Shown: piece by piece, positions 1 to 7,617 of the stretch
Layout: each line of letters opens with the position of its first letter
Numbering within the stretch: the first letter of the stretch is position 1
NCBI RefSeq assembly: GCF_900143025.1
Contig: NZ_FRCT01000001.1
Location: forward strand, 1-64,000
Reading direction: 5' to 3'
DNA from: Ruminococcus flavefaciens
GTDB taxonomy: Bacteria > Bacillota > Clostridia > Oscillospirales > Ruminococcaceae
DNA: 64,000 nt
Program-made: the position numbers and the translations under genes
Notes under the pieces: model-generated
What the model saw: the letters and a program-made list of their open reading frames with translations, nothing else
Told to the model about the DNA's origin: nothing
The model's database searches: none

Positions 1-53
1 GGGTGTGCCCTATCTGAGAAAAAATAAAACTGAAAGTTTTAGGGAGAGAGTTT

Positions 54-86
54 GAGAGAAGCCCCTTTTTCAAAAGGGGTTCTCTC
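54..86 (-). terminator. Hairpin downstream of the dockerin gene
   Basis: A GC-rich inverted repeat has arms GAGAGAA.CCCCTTTT and AAAAGGGG.TTCTCTC. It lies about 60 bases past the stop of the minus-strand dockerin gene. The U-run on the minus strand is poor, so it may be a weak terminator or only a stabilising hairpin. Confidence 0.4.
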
Positions 87-146
87 AATAATTAGTGTAA
101 AATTTCTATATGGGTATCGAGGTTAAGTATACCAGCATTTTTATTG

Positions 147-983
147 TTACTCTGATTTTTCAATAAGAGCTTTTCTCATAAGGATAAGGTCAAAGACATC
201 GAAGCTTTCATCGTCATTGAAGTCACCGACCTCCCAGTTTCCGAGAAGGACATCAACACTATTTATCATCCACTTCTGTGCGGTCAGAAGATCAGCAATA
301 TCAAAATCTCCGTCGTTATTGACATCGCCCCTGACATACTTTTCATTAGGCAGATTATACAGCAAATTTATATTCCCCTGGCTGACAGGTAATCCATCTA
401 AAAAGTCTACACTCATATCCTCTTCGCAGAAGCGATCAAAATCAGGGCTTTGCTGCATATAATTGAGCACAGCGGCAACTCTGTCGGTATATTTATTGTA
501 ACACCTTGAAATAGGCGTTATTATACATTCATAATACCTCTCATATATGCCGTCGTTACTTTCAAGAGTCTTTCCTTTTACAGTGAAAAGGGTCTCAGGT
601 ACACCGTAATATCCTGATATTTTTCCAAGATCAGCCTCATATACAGTAAACTGACCGTCATCATTAAACACATCATAGGAGGAAAAGATATTATCAGGCT
701 TTAATATCAACACCGGGAAACGCCCTTTCTCCAATGAATCCGCAACGCTTTCCGAAGTCCATATTTTTGAAGCTTCTATTTTCTTCTCCTTGAATACGTC
801 TGAGATATTCCCCTCTTTTGTCATTTTGAAGATATCATTGTAGGAAAATTCTGCTTTCCATTTTTCTGTTACCTCTTCCGGAATATCCATAGGTTCAGCA
901 GGAACAGCCGCATTTACTGTTGATGCTGCCATAGACGCAAAAATAAATGATGACATCATCATTGACATTATCTTCTTTTTCAT
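147..983 (-). CDS. Secreted dockerin type I protein
   Basis: A 278-residue protein with an N-terminal signal peptide: a lysine cluster, a hydrophobic core rich in M, F and A, and probable cleavage near VNA-A around residue 25. Residues 219-278 form a type I dockerin with two duplicated calcium loops, GDVNNDGDFDIADL and GDFNDDESFDVFDL. In cellulosomal ruminococci such modules dock a protein onto scaffoldin cohesins outside the cell. The roughly 190 residues between are acidic and aromatic-rich and match no catalytic family I recognise, so the cargo function is unknown. It is transcribed alone from a consensus promoter just upstream. I am sure of the dockerin and not of the rest. Confidence 0.88.
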   Translation of the reverse strand: MKKKIMSMMMSSFIFASMAASTVNAAVPAEPMDIPEEVTEKWKAEFSYNDIFKMTKEGNISDVFKEKKIEASKIWTSESVADSLEKGRFPVLILKPDNIFSSYDVFNDDGQFTVYEADLGKISGYYGVPETLFTVKGKTLESNDGIYERYYECIITPISRCYNKYTDRVAAVLNYMQQSPDFDRFCEEDMSVDFLDGLPVSQGNINLLYNLPNEKYVRGDVNNDGDFDIADLLTAQKWMINSVDVLLGNWEVGDFNDDESFDVFDLILMRKALIEKSE

Positions 984-1034
984 GGCAATCTATCCCTTTC
1001 AAAAAATAATATAGCATTTTATGCTATTGACTAT

Positions 1035-1063
1035 ATTATACAATAGTTATCAGTGATTGTCAA
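1035..1063 (-). promoter_or_regulatory. Sigma-A promoter of the dockerin gene
   Basis: On the minus strand the -35 is TTGACA (1058-1063) and the -10 is TATAAT (1035-1040), with exactly 17 bases between, a perfect consensus. A small AGCATAAAATGCT hairpin lies in the leader at 1012-1024, before the start codon at 983. Confidence 0.8.
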
Positions 1064-1090
1064 TAAAAAGATATACATTTTATACTAACA

Positions 1091-1837
1091 TTATTCAATT
1101 GTCAGCATAACAGGACAGTGATCGCTTCCCATTATATCCGTAAGTATCTCGGAATTTTTCACGCGCTCCATAAATCTGTCCGATACAACGAAATAGTCTA
1201 TACGCCAGCCTGCGTTCTTTTCACGAGCCTTGAAGCGGTACGACCACCACGAATAAGTAACAGTATCAGGATATAGCTTTCTGAATGTATCCGTAAAGCC
1301 TGCACTGAGAAGCTCCGTGAACTTGCCGCGCTCCTCGTCGGAGAAGCCTGCATTTCCGCGGTTTGTCTTAGGATTTTTCAGGTCTATCTCCTCATGTGCA
1401 ACATTCAGGTCGCCGCAGTACACTACAGGCTTTTTCTTGTCAAGTTCTGAGAGATAAGCCCTCATATCGTCCTCAAACTCCATACGGTAGTCTATGCGCT
1501 TCAGCCCGTCCTGAGCGTTTGGAACATAGCAGCATACGAAGTAAAAGTCCTCATACTCGCAGGTGATTACACGACCCTCGTCCATATGAGTGCCGTTTAT
1601 GCCGTATGTAACGGATAAAGGCTCGGTCTTGCTGAATACAGCCGTACCCGAATAGCCTTTCTTTACTGCGCTGTGAAAATATATATGATAGCCCTCGGGC
1701 TTAAAGTCTGCCTGATCGGGCTGCATTTTTGTTTCCTGCAAGCAGAAAATATCAGCGTCCGCAGCCTTGAAGAAGTCCTCAAATCCCTTTTGCAGACAAG
1801 CACGAAAGCCGTTGACGTTCCATGATATGAGCTTCAT
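1091..1837 (-). CDS. xth: Exodeoxyribonuclease III (ExoA/Xth family)
   Basis: A 248-residue exonuclease-endonuclease-phosphatase fold enzyme that cleaves abasic sites and removes 3' blocks in base excision repair. The family motifs appear in order: LISWNVNGFRA at the N-terminus, the metal-binding Glu in CLQETK, the catalytic YCGDLNVAHEEIDL, WRIDYFVVS, and the C-terminal GSDHCPV with the catalytic Asp-His. Length is typical. It starts at an ATG preceded by AGGAGG immediately after the terminator of the upstream sigma/anti-sigma operon, so it probably has its own promoter or relies on read-through. Confidence 0.95.
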   Translation of the reverse strand: MKLISWNVNGFRACLQKGFEDFFKAADADIFCLQETKMQPDQADFKPEGYHIYFHSAVKKGYSGTAVFSKTEPLSVTYGINGTHMDEGRVITCEYEDFYFVCCYVPNAQDGLKRIDYRMEFEDDMRAYLSELDKKKPVVYCGDLNVAHEEIDLKNPKTNRGNAGFSDEERGKFTELLSAGFTDTFRKLYPDTVTYSWWSYRFKAREKNAGWRIDYFVVSDRFMERVKNSEILTDIMGSDHCPVMLTIE

Positions 1838-1848
1838 TGTAATACCTC

Positions 1849-1885
1849 CTAAAAAACATCTCCGCAGCCATACCGACTGCGGAGA
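1849..1885 (-). terminator. Terminator of the ECF sigma operon
   Basis: The inverted repeat TCTCCGCAG/CTGCGGAGA (1859-1867 and 1877-1885) is followed on the minus strand by TGTTTTTTA, and then directly by the exonuclease ribosome-binding site. It can end minus-strand transcripts coming from the sigma/anti-sigma pair. Confidence 0.65.
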
Positions 1886-1944
1886 CTTTCTTTTATTATA
1901 GCATATAAGTTAAGCAAAAGCAAGAGACGCGGATTTAAAAGGGT

Positions 1945-1959
1945 GCAGCGTCACGCTGC
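1945..1959. repeat. Short hairpin repeat, GCAGCG-TCA-CGCTGC
   Basis: A perfect 6-bp-arm palindrome in the gap between two genes. The same unit recurs at 40096-40110, and a degenerate copy follows GGGTGCAGCGTAACG near 7557. It is a minor REP-like family in this chromosome. Confidence 0.5.
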
Positions 1960-1990
1960 TTATATCATGTTATTACGGATAAATCAACGT

Positions 1991-4513
1991 TTAATATCCG
2001 TTTATTATAATTTGTCTGAGAGTGTTAAGATCGCTATCCGAGAAATCTCTGTAATAACTGTCATGGCTCTCGTTCTCTGTACCGTAATGCTTTTCGATGA
2101 GTACCGAATTATCACCCCACTCAGGTTTGTTTTTGCTTTCATCATCGGGAACATATATCACGAATTCATATTTTTCTGTTTCAATTATGATAGTGCAGTA
2201 TCCATTCATATGTCTGTCGCCATGCTTTGAACCTGACTTGAATTCGCTTCCGTGCAACAGCCAAAAATCCTCATCGCCGCCATCTTTATCAAGCCCCTTG
2301 AACAATTCAAGTATATTATATCCATGCAAATTTTTCGTATAGTTATCTCTAATTACCTGTATATCCATATCGCTGGTTATACTGCCGATAAGCTCGGGAT
2401 ACAGGCTGTTTTCGGGGAGCTGATAATCTCTTTTGTTATCCTCATAGTTTATCTCTTCAAATATCTTAGAAATATCGACCATTTCAAAGCTATCGGAATT
2501 GAATACATAATTTTCAAGTCTGAATGAGTAGCCATTACTTTCACTTGAAATCAGCTGACCGCCCTCTGTAAGCACGATAGTCTTATTTATCTCATCGTAA
2601 CCCTCACCTTGTCTGCCTGAAATATTATATTCTGTTTTTCCTCCGCCAATATCTCTTGACTCGATATTATATTCAGGATCTCCTGCCCATACAGGCCCAA
2701 GCATCTGTTCAATGCCCTTGCTTGCATAAACATAATGTGCAGGAGAACGAGGTATCATAGGAGATGTTATGCAGTAAACATATGAACGATAAACCTCACC
2801 TGTAGCCTTGTCGATGACTCTGTATGCGGAATGGTCCTCGCCGTTCATTATTGTTTCAATAGTTACTTCTTTGCCGTCAAAAGTTCCTTCGCCATTCATA
2901 TACATCTTATGGTTTTTAGCATCATAATAAAGATGTCCTCTCAATGAACAGTCGCCTGAGCGTCCGTCATTGCCGTCACAAACAAAATCAGCTTCAAGAT
3001 TATCGTAGTTATCTATGCCCATACGGAGCTTTTCAGCAAGCTGTGAACCCTCGGTCATAGTAATGTATTTATCTACTATAGGACGTATTTTATCTTTATC
3101 TCTTTCGTTCTTTAATTTATAACACCGTAATTTACTATCGTAACCTGTATTTTCGCATAAGTATCCGTTTTCTGATATAGAATAGCTGCTTGCTAAATCC
3201 CAGATCTGACATACGGTTGTATAATCAAGATTATCTGTATCTATATAGACATTATTTTCAGCTTCCGTCCTTAAACAGGTCACCCATTCAAACGAAGCCA
3301 ATTCATTTATAAAGCTCTCAGGCTCGTTTACATTGTAGTAACGATAGATAGTACCGTAATACTGTCCGCCCTGAGGGATACCCTTTGTACCGTCCCATGT
3401 AGTTGCCTTAGGCTCATCTATGACAGGCTTTAATACCTCTCTGATCTCTTCACTTGTTGCATCTCGTGATTCTGCATCATATCCGAGTACAGACTTTACC
3501 GCATCTACAAGTTTTTCTTTTTCAATTTCATTTTTTAGCTTGTAACAGCCATATGGATCAGGGTCGTCTTCTACTGCCATAAGATATCCCCATTCTGAAA
3601 CTCTGATACCCTTATCACCTATATCGTAACAGTTATTATATTCAAATTCACTTTCTTTTATCTTTACCCATTCAAATTGCATCAAAGAATTTGTAAGAGC
3701 TTCTTTATCTGTTATGGAATATTCACTTACCTCTGATTCGTTGTATCCTAACCACGGATAAGCGATCACACTGTTATCGCTGTTTTCAAGATGCCTGCTA
3801 ACAAAGCTAAGTATCTCATCTCCTGAAGTCTTGCACATAGCTTCTACAGTTTCACTGTCAACATCTCTGAGCATCTTGTCAAACAGCTTTTCAAATACGT
3901 CCTTGCCGTAATAATAGCACTCTTTATTCTGAGCAGAATATACTCCATTTCCGTTTTCGTCTGTTTCCTGCCAGAAGCCGTATCCGTTCTCACGCAGAGA
4001 AAAATCATAATGCTTTTCGCTCTTGCTGTCACTGAATGAAAAGCGTACACTCCTGAAAGCATTCGGACAATCATCGACTTTTTTTACTCCCTCGATACCG
4101 TCTAAGAAATCAAACAGTCTATAGTTGCTTGATTCTTTTACAAGGACATTAGCTCCTGCCGAATAATTCCAAACATATTCGTCCATATCGAATATATCTT
4201 TATTTGCCTTTACCTTCTCATAAATAGATTCACTTTCATTTTCTTCGTTTACAACGGGCTTATCATTCTTCATCTTATTGAAATAATAAGCACCGCCGCC
4301 AACAGCTCCGCCCACAAGCACAAAAGCTGCTGCAATAGCTGCAAATCTGCCCCAGTTACGCTGAGGAGCAACATCTGTTCCGCTAACGCTGTCCGCATAT
4401 TCTGTTTCTGTTATCATTACAGGTTCAGAGCTGAGTTTTTCCTGCATACGCTTGCGGAAATCATCGCTGCACTTTATCTTTTTAAGAAGGTCATCGTATT
4501 CATTAGGTCTCAT
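1991..4513 (-). CDS. Large membrane anti-sigma-factor-like protein
   Basis: An 840-residue protein starting at the ATG at 4513, nine bases after an AGGAGG. Earlier in-frame starts sit on or before that site. It overlaps the end of the ECF sigma gene, so the two are translationally coupled. Residues 1-55 are a charged cytoplasmic segment without the HxxxCxxC zinc motif. One membrane helix lies at about 56-78, and the remaining ~760 residues should be extracytoplasmic. That part holds three diverged copies of a module with a conserved S.NGYL...YKLKN-like core. Around the middle is a LolA/RseB-like stretch (NLEADFVCDG...G.LYYD). The position argues for a sensor that restrains the sigma factor. 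No anti-sigma domain is directly recognised. Confidence 0.7.
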   Translation of the reverse strand: MRPNEYDDLLKKIKCSDDFRKRMQEKLSSEPVMITETEYADSVSGTDVAPQRNWGRFAAIAAAFVLVGGAVGGGAYYFNKMKNDKPVVNEENESESIYEKVKANKDIFDMDEYVWNYSAGANVLVKESSNYRLFDFLDGIEGVKKVDDCPNAFRSVRFSFSDSKSEKHYDFSLRENGYGFWQETDENGNGVYSAQNKECYYYGKDVFEKLFDKMLRDVDSETVEAMCKTSGDEILSFVSRHLENSDNSVIAYPWLGYNESEVSEYSITDKEALTNSLMQFEWVKIKESEFEYNNCYDIGDKGIRVSEWGYLMAVEDDPDPYGCYKLKNEIEKEKLVDAVKSVLGYDAESRDATSEEIREVLKPVIDEPKATTWDGTKGIPQGGQYYGTIYRYYNVNEPESFINELASFEWVTCLRTEAENNVYIDTDNLDYTTVCQIWDLASSYSISENGYLCENTGYDSKLRCYKLKNERDKDKIRPIVDKYITMTEGSQLAEKLRMGIDNYDNLEADFVCDGNDGRSGDCSLRGHLYYDAKNHKMYMNGEGTFDGKEVTIETIMNGEDHSAYRVIDKATGEVYRSYVYCITSPMIPRSPAHYVYASKGIEQMLGPVWAGDPEYNIESRDIGGGKTEYNISGRQGEGYDEINKTIVLTEGGQLISSESNGYSFRLENYVFNSDSFEMVDISKIFEEINYEDNKRDYQLPENSLYPELIGSITSDMDIQVIRDNYTKNLHGYNILELFKGLDKDGGDEDFWLLHGSEFKSGSKHGDRHMNGYCTIIIETEKYEFVIYVPDDESKNKPEWGDNSVLIEKHYGTENESHDSYYRDFSDSDLNTLRQIIINGY

Positions 4514-4997
4514 AAACATAACCCTCCTTTTCAAGTTCTGTTTTAAGCTTCTTTCTTCCGCGCTGTAAAAGTGAGCTTACCGTGTTTTCATTTTTCCCTA
4601 TGACAGAAGCTATCTCCCTGATATTATACTCCTCAAAATAATACAGGTATATCACGGTAGCATATTTCTCGGGAAGCTTTTCTATCTTATCTCTTATCTC
4701 GTTATCTCTCTCCGTAAATTCACAGCTGAGAGTATTTTCGAGAGTTTCGTCAAGAGGAGAATTTTTAGTTATACGTGAGCTCTTCTTGTAATTTTTACAG
4801 CGGTTTATGGCTGACCTTAAAAGCCATGCCTTCATGTGTTCTTCATTTTCAAAATTCTGTGGTTTTGCATGAAGCGTCAGAAAAACTTCCTGTGTTATGT
4901 CCTCTGCTTCATGGTAGCTTCCAATAATAGCGAATGCCATTCTCAGAACGGTATCGCCGTATTTATTGAACGCATACAACGCTGAATTATCATTCAT
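4503..4997 (-). CDS. ECF-type RNA polymerase sigma factor
   Basis: A 164-residue sigma-70 family protein of the extracytoplasmic-function class. Region 2 is at about residues 10-75 (YGDTVLRMAFAIIGSYHEAED, then LLRSAINRCKNYKK). Region 4 is at about 105-155 (LPEKYATVIYLYYFEEYNI followed by a helix-turn-helix IREIASVIGKNENTVSSLL). No region 3 is present, as expected for ECF factors. Its 3' end overlaps the gene for the large membrane protein that probably holds it inactive. The target regulon cannot be read from this window. Confidence 0.93.
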   Translation of the reverse strand: MNDNSALYAFNKYGDTVLRMAFAIIGSYHEAEDITQEVFLTLHAKPQNFENEEHMKAWLLRSAINRCKNYKKSSRITKNSPLDETLENTLSCEFTERDNEIRDKIEKLPEKYATVIYLYYFEEYNIREIASVIGKNENTVSSLLQRGRKKLKTELEKEGYVYET

Positions 4998-5105
4998 AGA
5001 ACTTCCTCCTTTCTATCAGAAGCGTCGCTTCATAGATATATACAATCCTGAAAATATTTTCCGTGCAATATCCGAAAAAAATTTTGAAAACACATAAACA
5101 GCAAA

Positions 5106-5129
5106 GCTCACTGAGAAAAGTCAGTGAGC
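5106..5129 (-). terminator. Probable terminator of fprA-ftr-trxA
   Basis: Inverted repeat GCTCACTGA/TCAGTGAGC with a 6-base loop, about 150 bases beyond the trxA stop. On the minus strand it is followed by TTTGCTGTTT, an imperfect U-tract. Confidence 0.5.
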
Positions 5130-5239
5130 CTTATCTGATATATAAGCTTTTGAATTATCAATGGTTTCCCGTTGAAAAAAGCTGTTTTTTCCCTTTATGG
5201 GAGATGCATAAAACAGACTCCAAGAAGGTATAACAGCAT

Positions 5240-5277
5240 GGGCGGATATGATGATCCGCCCGCATTATACAATAATT
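5240..5277. repeat. Dispersed hairpin repeat, GGGCGGAT family
   Basis: Arms GGGCGGAT (5240-5247) and ATCCGCCC (5254-5261) are followed by ATACAATAATT. The same hairpin and the same tail recur at 40219-40246, and a degenerate copy sits near 41300. It lies right after the trxA stop and could also act in 3' end formation. Confidence 0.55.
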
Positions 5278-5278
5278 A

Positions 5279-5596
5279 TCAGAGCTCCAGCATTGCCAGG
5301 ATTTCTTCCTTAGGCTGAAGTCCTACAGATGTCTTTACCAGCTTGCCGTCCTTTACTACTGCAAGCATAGGTATGCTCTCTACTCTGAAAGCTGATGCAA
5401 GCTCGGGCTGCTCGTCAACATTGACTTTACCCACTTTTACCTTGTCCTTGTACTCGTCAGCTAACTGCTCGATTATCGGACTAAGTGCCATGCAGGGTCC
5501 GCACCACATTGCCCAGAAATCGAGAAGAACAGGAGTTTCTGTGTGCTGAAGCACTTCTCTCTGAAAATTTTCCTTTGTGATCTTTACCTCGTACAT
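5279..5596 (-). CDS. trxA: Thioredoxin
   Basis: A 105-residue protein of normal thioredoxin length with the redox motif WCGPC at residues 31-35 (context LDFWAMWCGPCMALSP) and the conserved cis-proline region VESIPMLAV. It donates electrons to protein disulfides in the cytosol. It is the last gene of a three-gene operon after a flavodiiron protein and a ferredoxin-thioredoxin-reductase-like protein, 21 bases downstream of the latter. This suggests the thioredoxin is reduced from ferredoxin rather than NADPH. Confidence 0.93.
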   Translation of the reverse strand: MYEVKITKENFQREVLQHTETPVLLDFWAMWCGPCMALSPIIEQLADEYKDKVKVGKVNVDEQPELASAFRVESIPMLAVVKDGKLVKTSVGLQPKEEILAMLEL

Positions 5597-5617
5597 ATTT
5601 TACCTCCTAAAACAGTA

Positions 5618-5821
5618 TTAATCCTCCAATGACTTATAATAGAGCATACAATGACAGAAGCCCTCAAAATTCGGGTCTGCTATCTGGTCGCGGAACTCCT
5701 TGCACATACACTTGTTTTCGGGAGTTTTTGCCAGTCGGCAAGGACAATAGCCGTCCTTCATTTTAAGTCCCTCTTTAATTCTGTCAACAACTTCTTTGTC
5801 GGGATTGAGTGTTACTTTCAT
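5618..5821 (-). CDS. Ferredoxin:thioredoxin reductase catalytic-chain-like protein
   Basis: A 67-residue protein with six cysteines in the ferredoxin:thioredoxin reductase pattern: CPC at 26-28, CMC at 38-40 and CHC at 56-58. In the plant and cyanobacterial enzyme these ligate a [4Fe-4S] cluster and supply the active-site disulfide. Here the middle pair is shifted (CPC-x9-CMC-x15-CHC against the usual x16 and x8), while the overall CPC-to-CHC span is unchanged. No variable (alpha) chain gene is nearby. Adjacent trxA is the obvious partner. The reductase role is inferred from family and context. Confidence 0.82.
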   Translation of the reverse strand: MKVTLNPDKEVVDRIKEGLKMKDGYCPCRLAKTPENKCMCKEFRDQIADPNFEGFCHCMLYYKSLED

Positions 5822-5842
5822 ATTCAGTCCCTCCTCTTTTTT

Positions 5843-7000
5843 TTATTTCATAAGCTCCTCTGCAAGAGCATCTATCTGCTCGATATTTGCAGCCTTTACA
5901 GCTGACTTGATAGATACTGTAGTATCTGTCCATGTGATGTTCTTTGACTTCTCAAACATAGCCTTTACAGTCTTAGCAGCAAGAGGAGCCCAGCTTCCGT
6001 TTTCAATGATACCGATAGTACGGTTCTGATAATTTCTCTCAGTAAGGTCGAGAATAAAGTGCTTCATAAACGGGAAGATATCAGCATTATAGGTAGTTGT
6101 TGCGATAACGAGCTTTCCGTAGCGGAATGCGTCCTCAACAGACTCAGCCATATCCTCTCTTGCGAGGTCAGCTATAGCGACCTTCGGGCAGCCCTTTGCT
6201 TCAAGCTTTTCCTTGAGAAGCTCAGCAGCCTTCTTTGTATTGCCGTAAACAGAAGTATAAGCAATGAATACGCCCTCAGACTCCACACCATAGCTTGACC
6301 ATGTGTTGTAAAGTCCAAGATAGTAGCCGAGGTTCTCCTTGAGTACAGGTCCGTGAAGCGGGCATATTGTCTGTATATCAAGTGCAGCTGCCTTTTTAAG
6401 TACGCCCTGTACCTGCATACCGTACTTGCCTACGATACCGAAGTAATAACGGCGAGCCTCACAAGCCCAGTCCTCCTCAACATCAAGTGCGCCGAATTTA
6501 CCGAAAGCGTCAGCAGAGAAAAGAACCTTGTCTGTGCTGTCGTATGTGAACATTACCTCAGGCCAGTGTACCATAGGAGCAAATACGAATGAAAGCTCAT
6601 GCTTGCCGAGAGAAAGCTTCTCACCTTCCTTGACTTCGAGCTTGTTTGCAATTGCAAGTCCCTCGAAGAAATTATCAATCATGCCGAAGGTCTTGGCATT
6701 TCCAACGATAACAGCATCAGGATACTTTTCAATAAAGCTCTTGATGTTTGCTGAGTGATCGGGCTCCATATGCTGAACTATAAGATAATCGGGAGTGCGG
6801 TCACCAAGTACCTCAGCGATATTGCCGAGCCACTGCTCTGTGAAATTGCCGTCAACTGTATCGAATACAGCTGTTTTATCATCAACTATTATATATGAAT
6901 TATAAGCCATTCCGTTAGGAACGTCATACTGTCCCTCAAAGAGGTCGATATCGTGGTCGTTTACACCGATATAGTAAATGTCATTGGTTATTTTATTCAT
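5843..7000 (-). CDS. fprA: FprA-type flavodiiron protein (O2/NO reductase)
   Basis: A 385-residue two-domain A-type flavoprotein. Residues 1-240 are a metallo-beta-lactamase-like domain with the di-iron ligands H77-x-E79-x-D81-H82 (HMEPDHS), H144 (MVHWPE), the Asp of SADAFG and the His of CPLHGPV. Residues ~245-385 are a flavodoxin-like FMN domain (AYTSVYGNTKKAAE). Such enzymes reduce oxygen to water or nitric oxide to nitrous oxide in anaerobes. It is the first gene of the operon with the FTR-like and thioredoxin genes, and a 15-bp palindrome sits in its leader. Confidence 0.94.
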   Translation of the reverse strand: MNKITNDIYYIGVNDHDIDLFEGQYDVPNGMAYNSYIIVDDKTAVFDTVDGNFTEQWLGNIAEVLGDRTPDYLIVQHMEPDHSANIKSFIEKYPDAVIVGNAKTFGMIDNFFEGLAIANKLEVKEGEKLSLGKHELSFVFAPMVHWPEVMFTYDSTDKVLFSADAFGKFGALDVEEDWACEARRYYFGIVGKYGMQVQGVLKKAAALDIQTICPLHGPVLKENLGYYLGLYNTWSSYGVESEGVFIAYTSVYGNTKKAAELLKEKLEAKGCPKVAIADLAREDMAESVEDAFRYGKLVIATTTYNADIFPFMKHFILDLTERNYQNRTIGIIENGSWAPLAAKTVKAMFEKSKNITWTDTTVSIKSAVKAANIEQIDALAEELMK

Positions 7001-7025
7001 TGGAAATTACCTCTTTTCAATTATT

Positions 7026-7079
7026 TACGGATATTCCGTATTACTTATTAAGTATAACATAAATATGCATTAATGAAAA
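7026..7079 (-). promoter_or_regulatory. Promoter and candidate operator of fprA operon
   Basis: On the minus strand a -35-like TTTTCA (7074-7079) and a -10 TATACT (7051-7056) are 17 bases apart. Just downstream lies the 15-bp palindrome TACGGATATTCCGTA (7026-7040), placed where a redox- or NO-responsive repressor could act. The regulator is not identified. Confidence 0.4.
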
Positions 7080-7218
7080 GTGGCATTTGCAACAAATTTA
7101 AAGTTTTTTCTTTTATTATGCCGCATTATGTTGTAAAAATTCATGTACAGAAATGATTATAAATGATTATTCTGCGCATAATAATATCAGAACGATATTC
7201 AAGCAAAGGAGCAATTTC

Positions 7219-7326
7219 ATGTTAAACTTTCTATTCGGCAGTATGTGTGGCGGAGTGTTGGGCGTTATAACAATGTGTCTCTGTACAGCGGCAAAGTGGG
7301 GCGACGAGCATATAGACAGCCGTTAG
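7219..7326 (+). CDS. DUF3789-like small membrane protein
   Basis: A 35-residue open frame beginning MLNFLFGSMCGGVLGV with a single glycine-rich hydrophobic helix, followed by TMCLCTAAKWGDEH. It resembles the tiny DUF3789 family found in Firmicutes and their mobile elements, in which a short GG..G helix is followed by CLC. An AAAGGAGC ribosome-binding site lies eight bases before the ATG. It is the only plus-strand gene in the first 18.9 kb. Function unknown. Confidence 0.6.
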   Translation: MLNFLFGSMCGGVLGVITMCLCTAAKWGDEHIDSR

Positions 7327-7431
7327 CCATTTGCCCTTAGCCTGTAGGAAATGATACCTGCATCGCCCCGTGTTATTTCATTATATTTAACGTTACGCAC
7401 CTACTACGACTTTGATTATTGTTATGTAAAA

Positions 7432-7461
7432 TACGGGACGTCGAGGACGCCGTCCCCTACA
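7432..7461 (+). repeat. REP element identical to RAYT-internal copy
   Basis: This 30-base unit has a core GGGACG...CGTCCC imperfect hairpin and ends CCCCTACA. Its exact reverse complement is at 25035-25064 inside the RAYT gene, and 27 of its bases recur in the same orientation at 25216-25242. It lies in the otherwise empty stretch from 7327 to 7576, where I see nothing else but a degenerate GCAGCG unit near 7557. Confidence 0.8.
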
Positions 7462-7573
7462 CATTGGTTCATGTTACAATAAACATATTGCCGTAAGCGA
7501 TATGCGAGTTACATTTTTTATCAGAGTGAACGAGTCTACAAGTTACAACGTGGAAGGGTGCAGCGTAACGATG

Positions 7574-7601
7574 CAAAAAGGGCGGCAAACGCCGCCCTTC
7601 T
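7574..7601 (-). terminator. serS terminator
   Basis: Stem AAGGGCGGC/GCCGCCCTT (7578-7599) with an AAAC loop. On the minus strand it is followed by TTTTTGCAT. It lies 17 bases after the serS stop. Confidence 0.8.
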
Positions 7602-7617
7602 ACTTTCTATTTTATAC

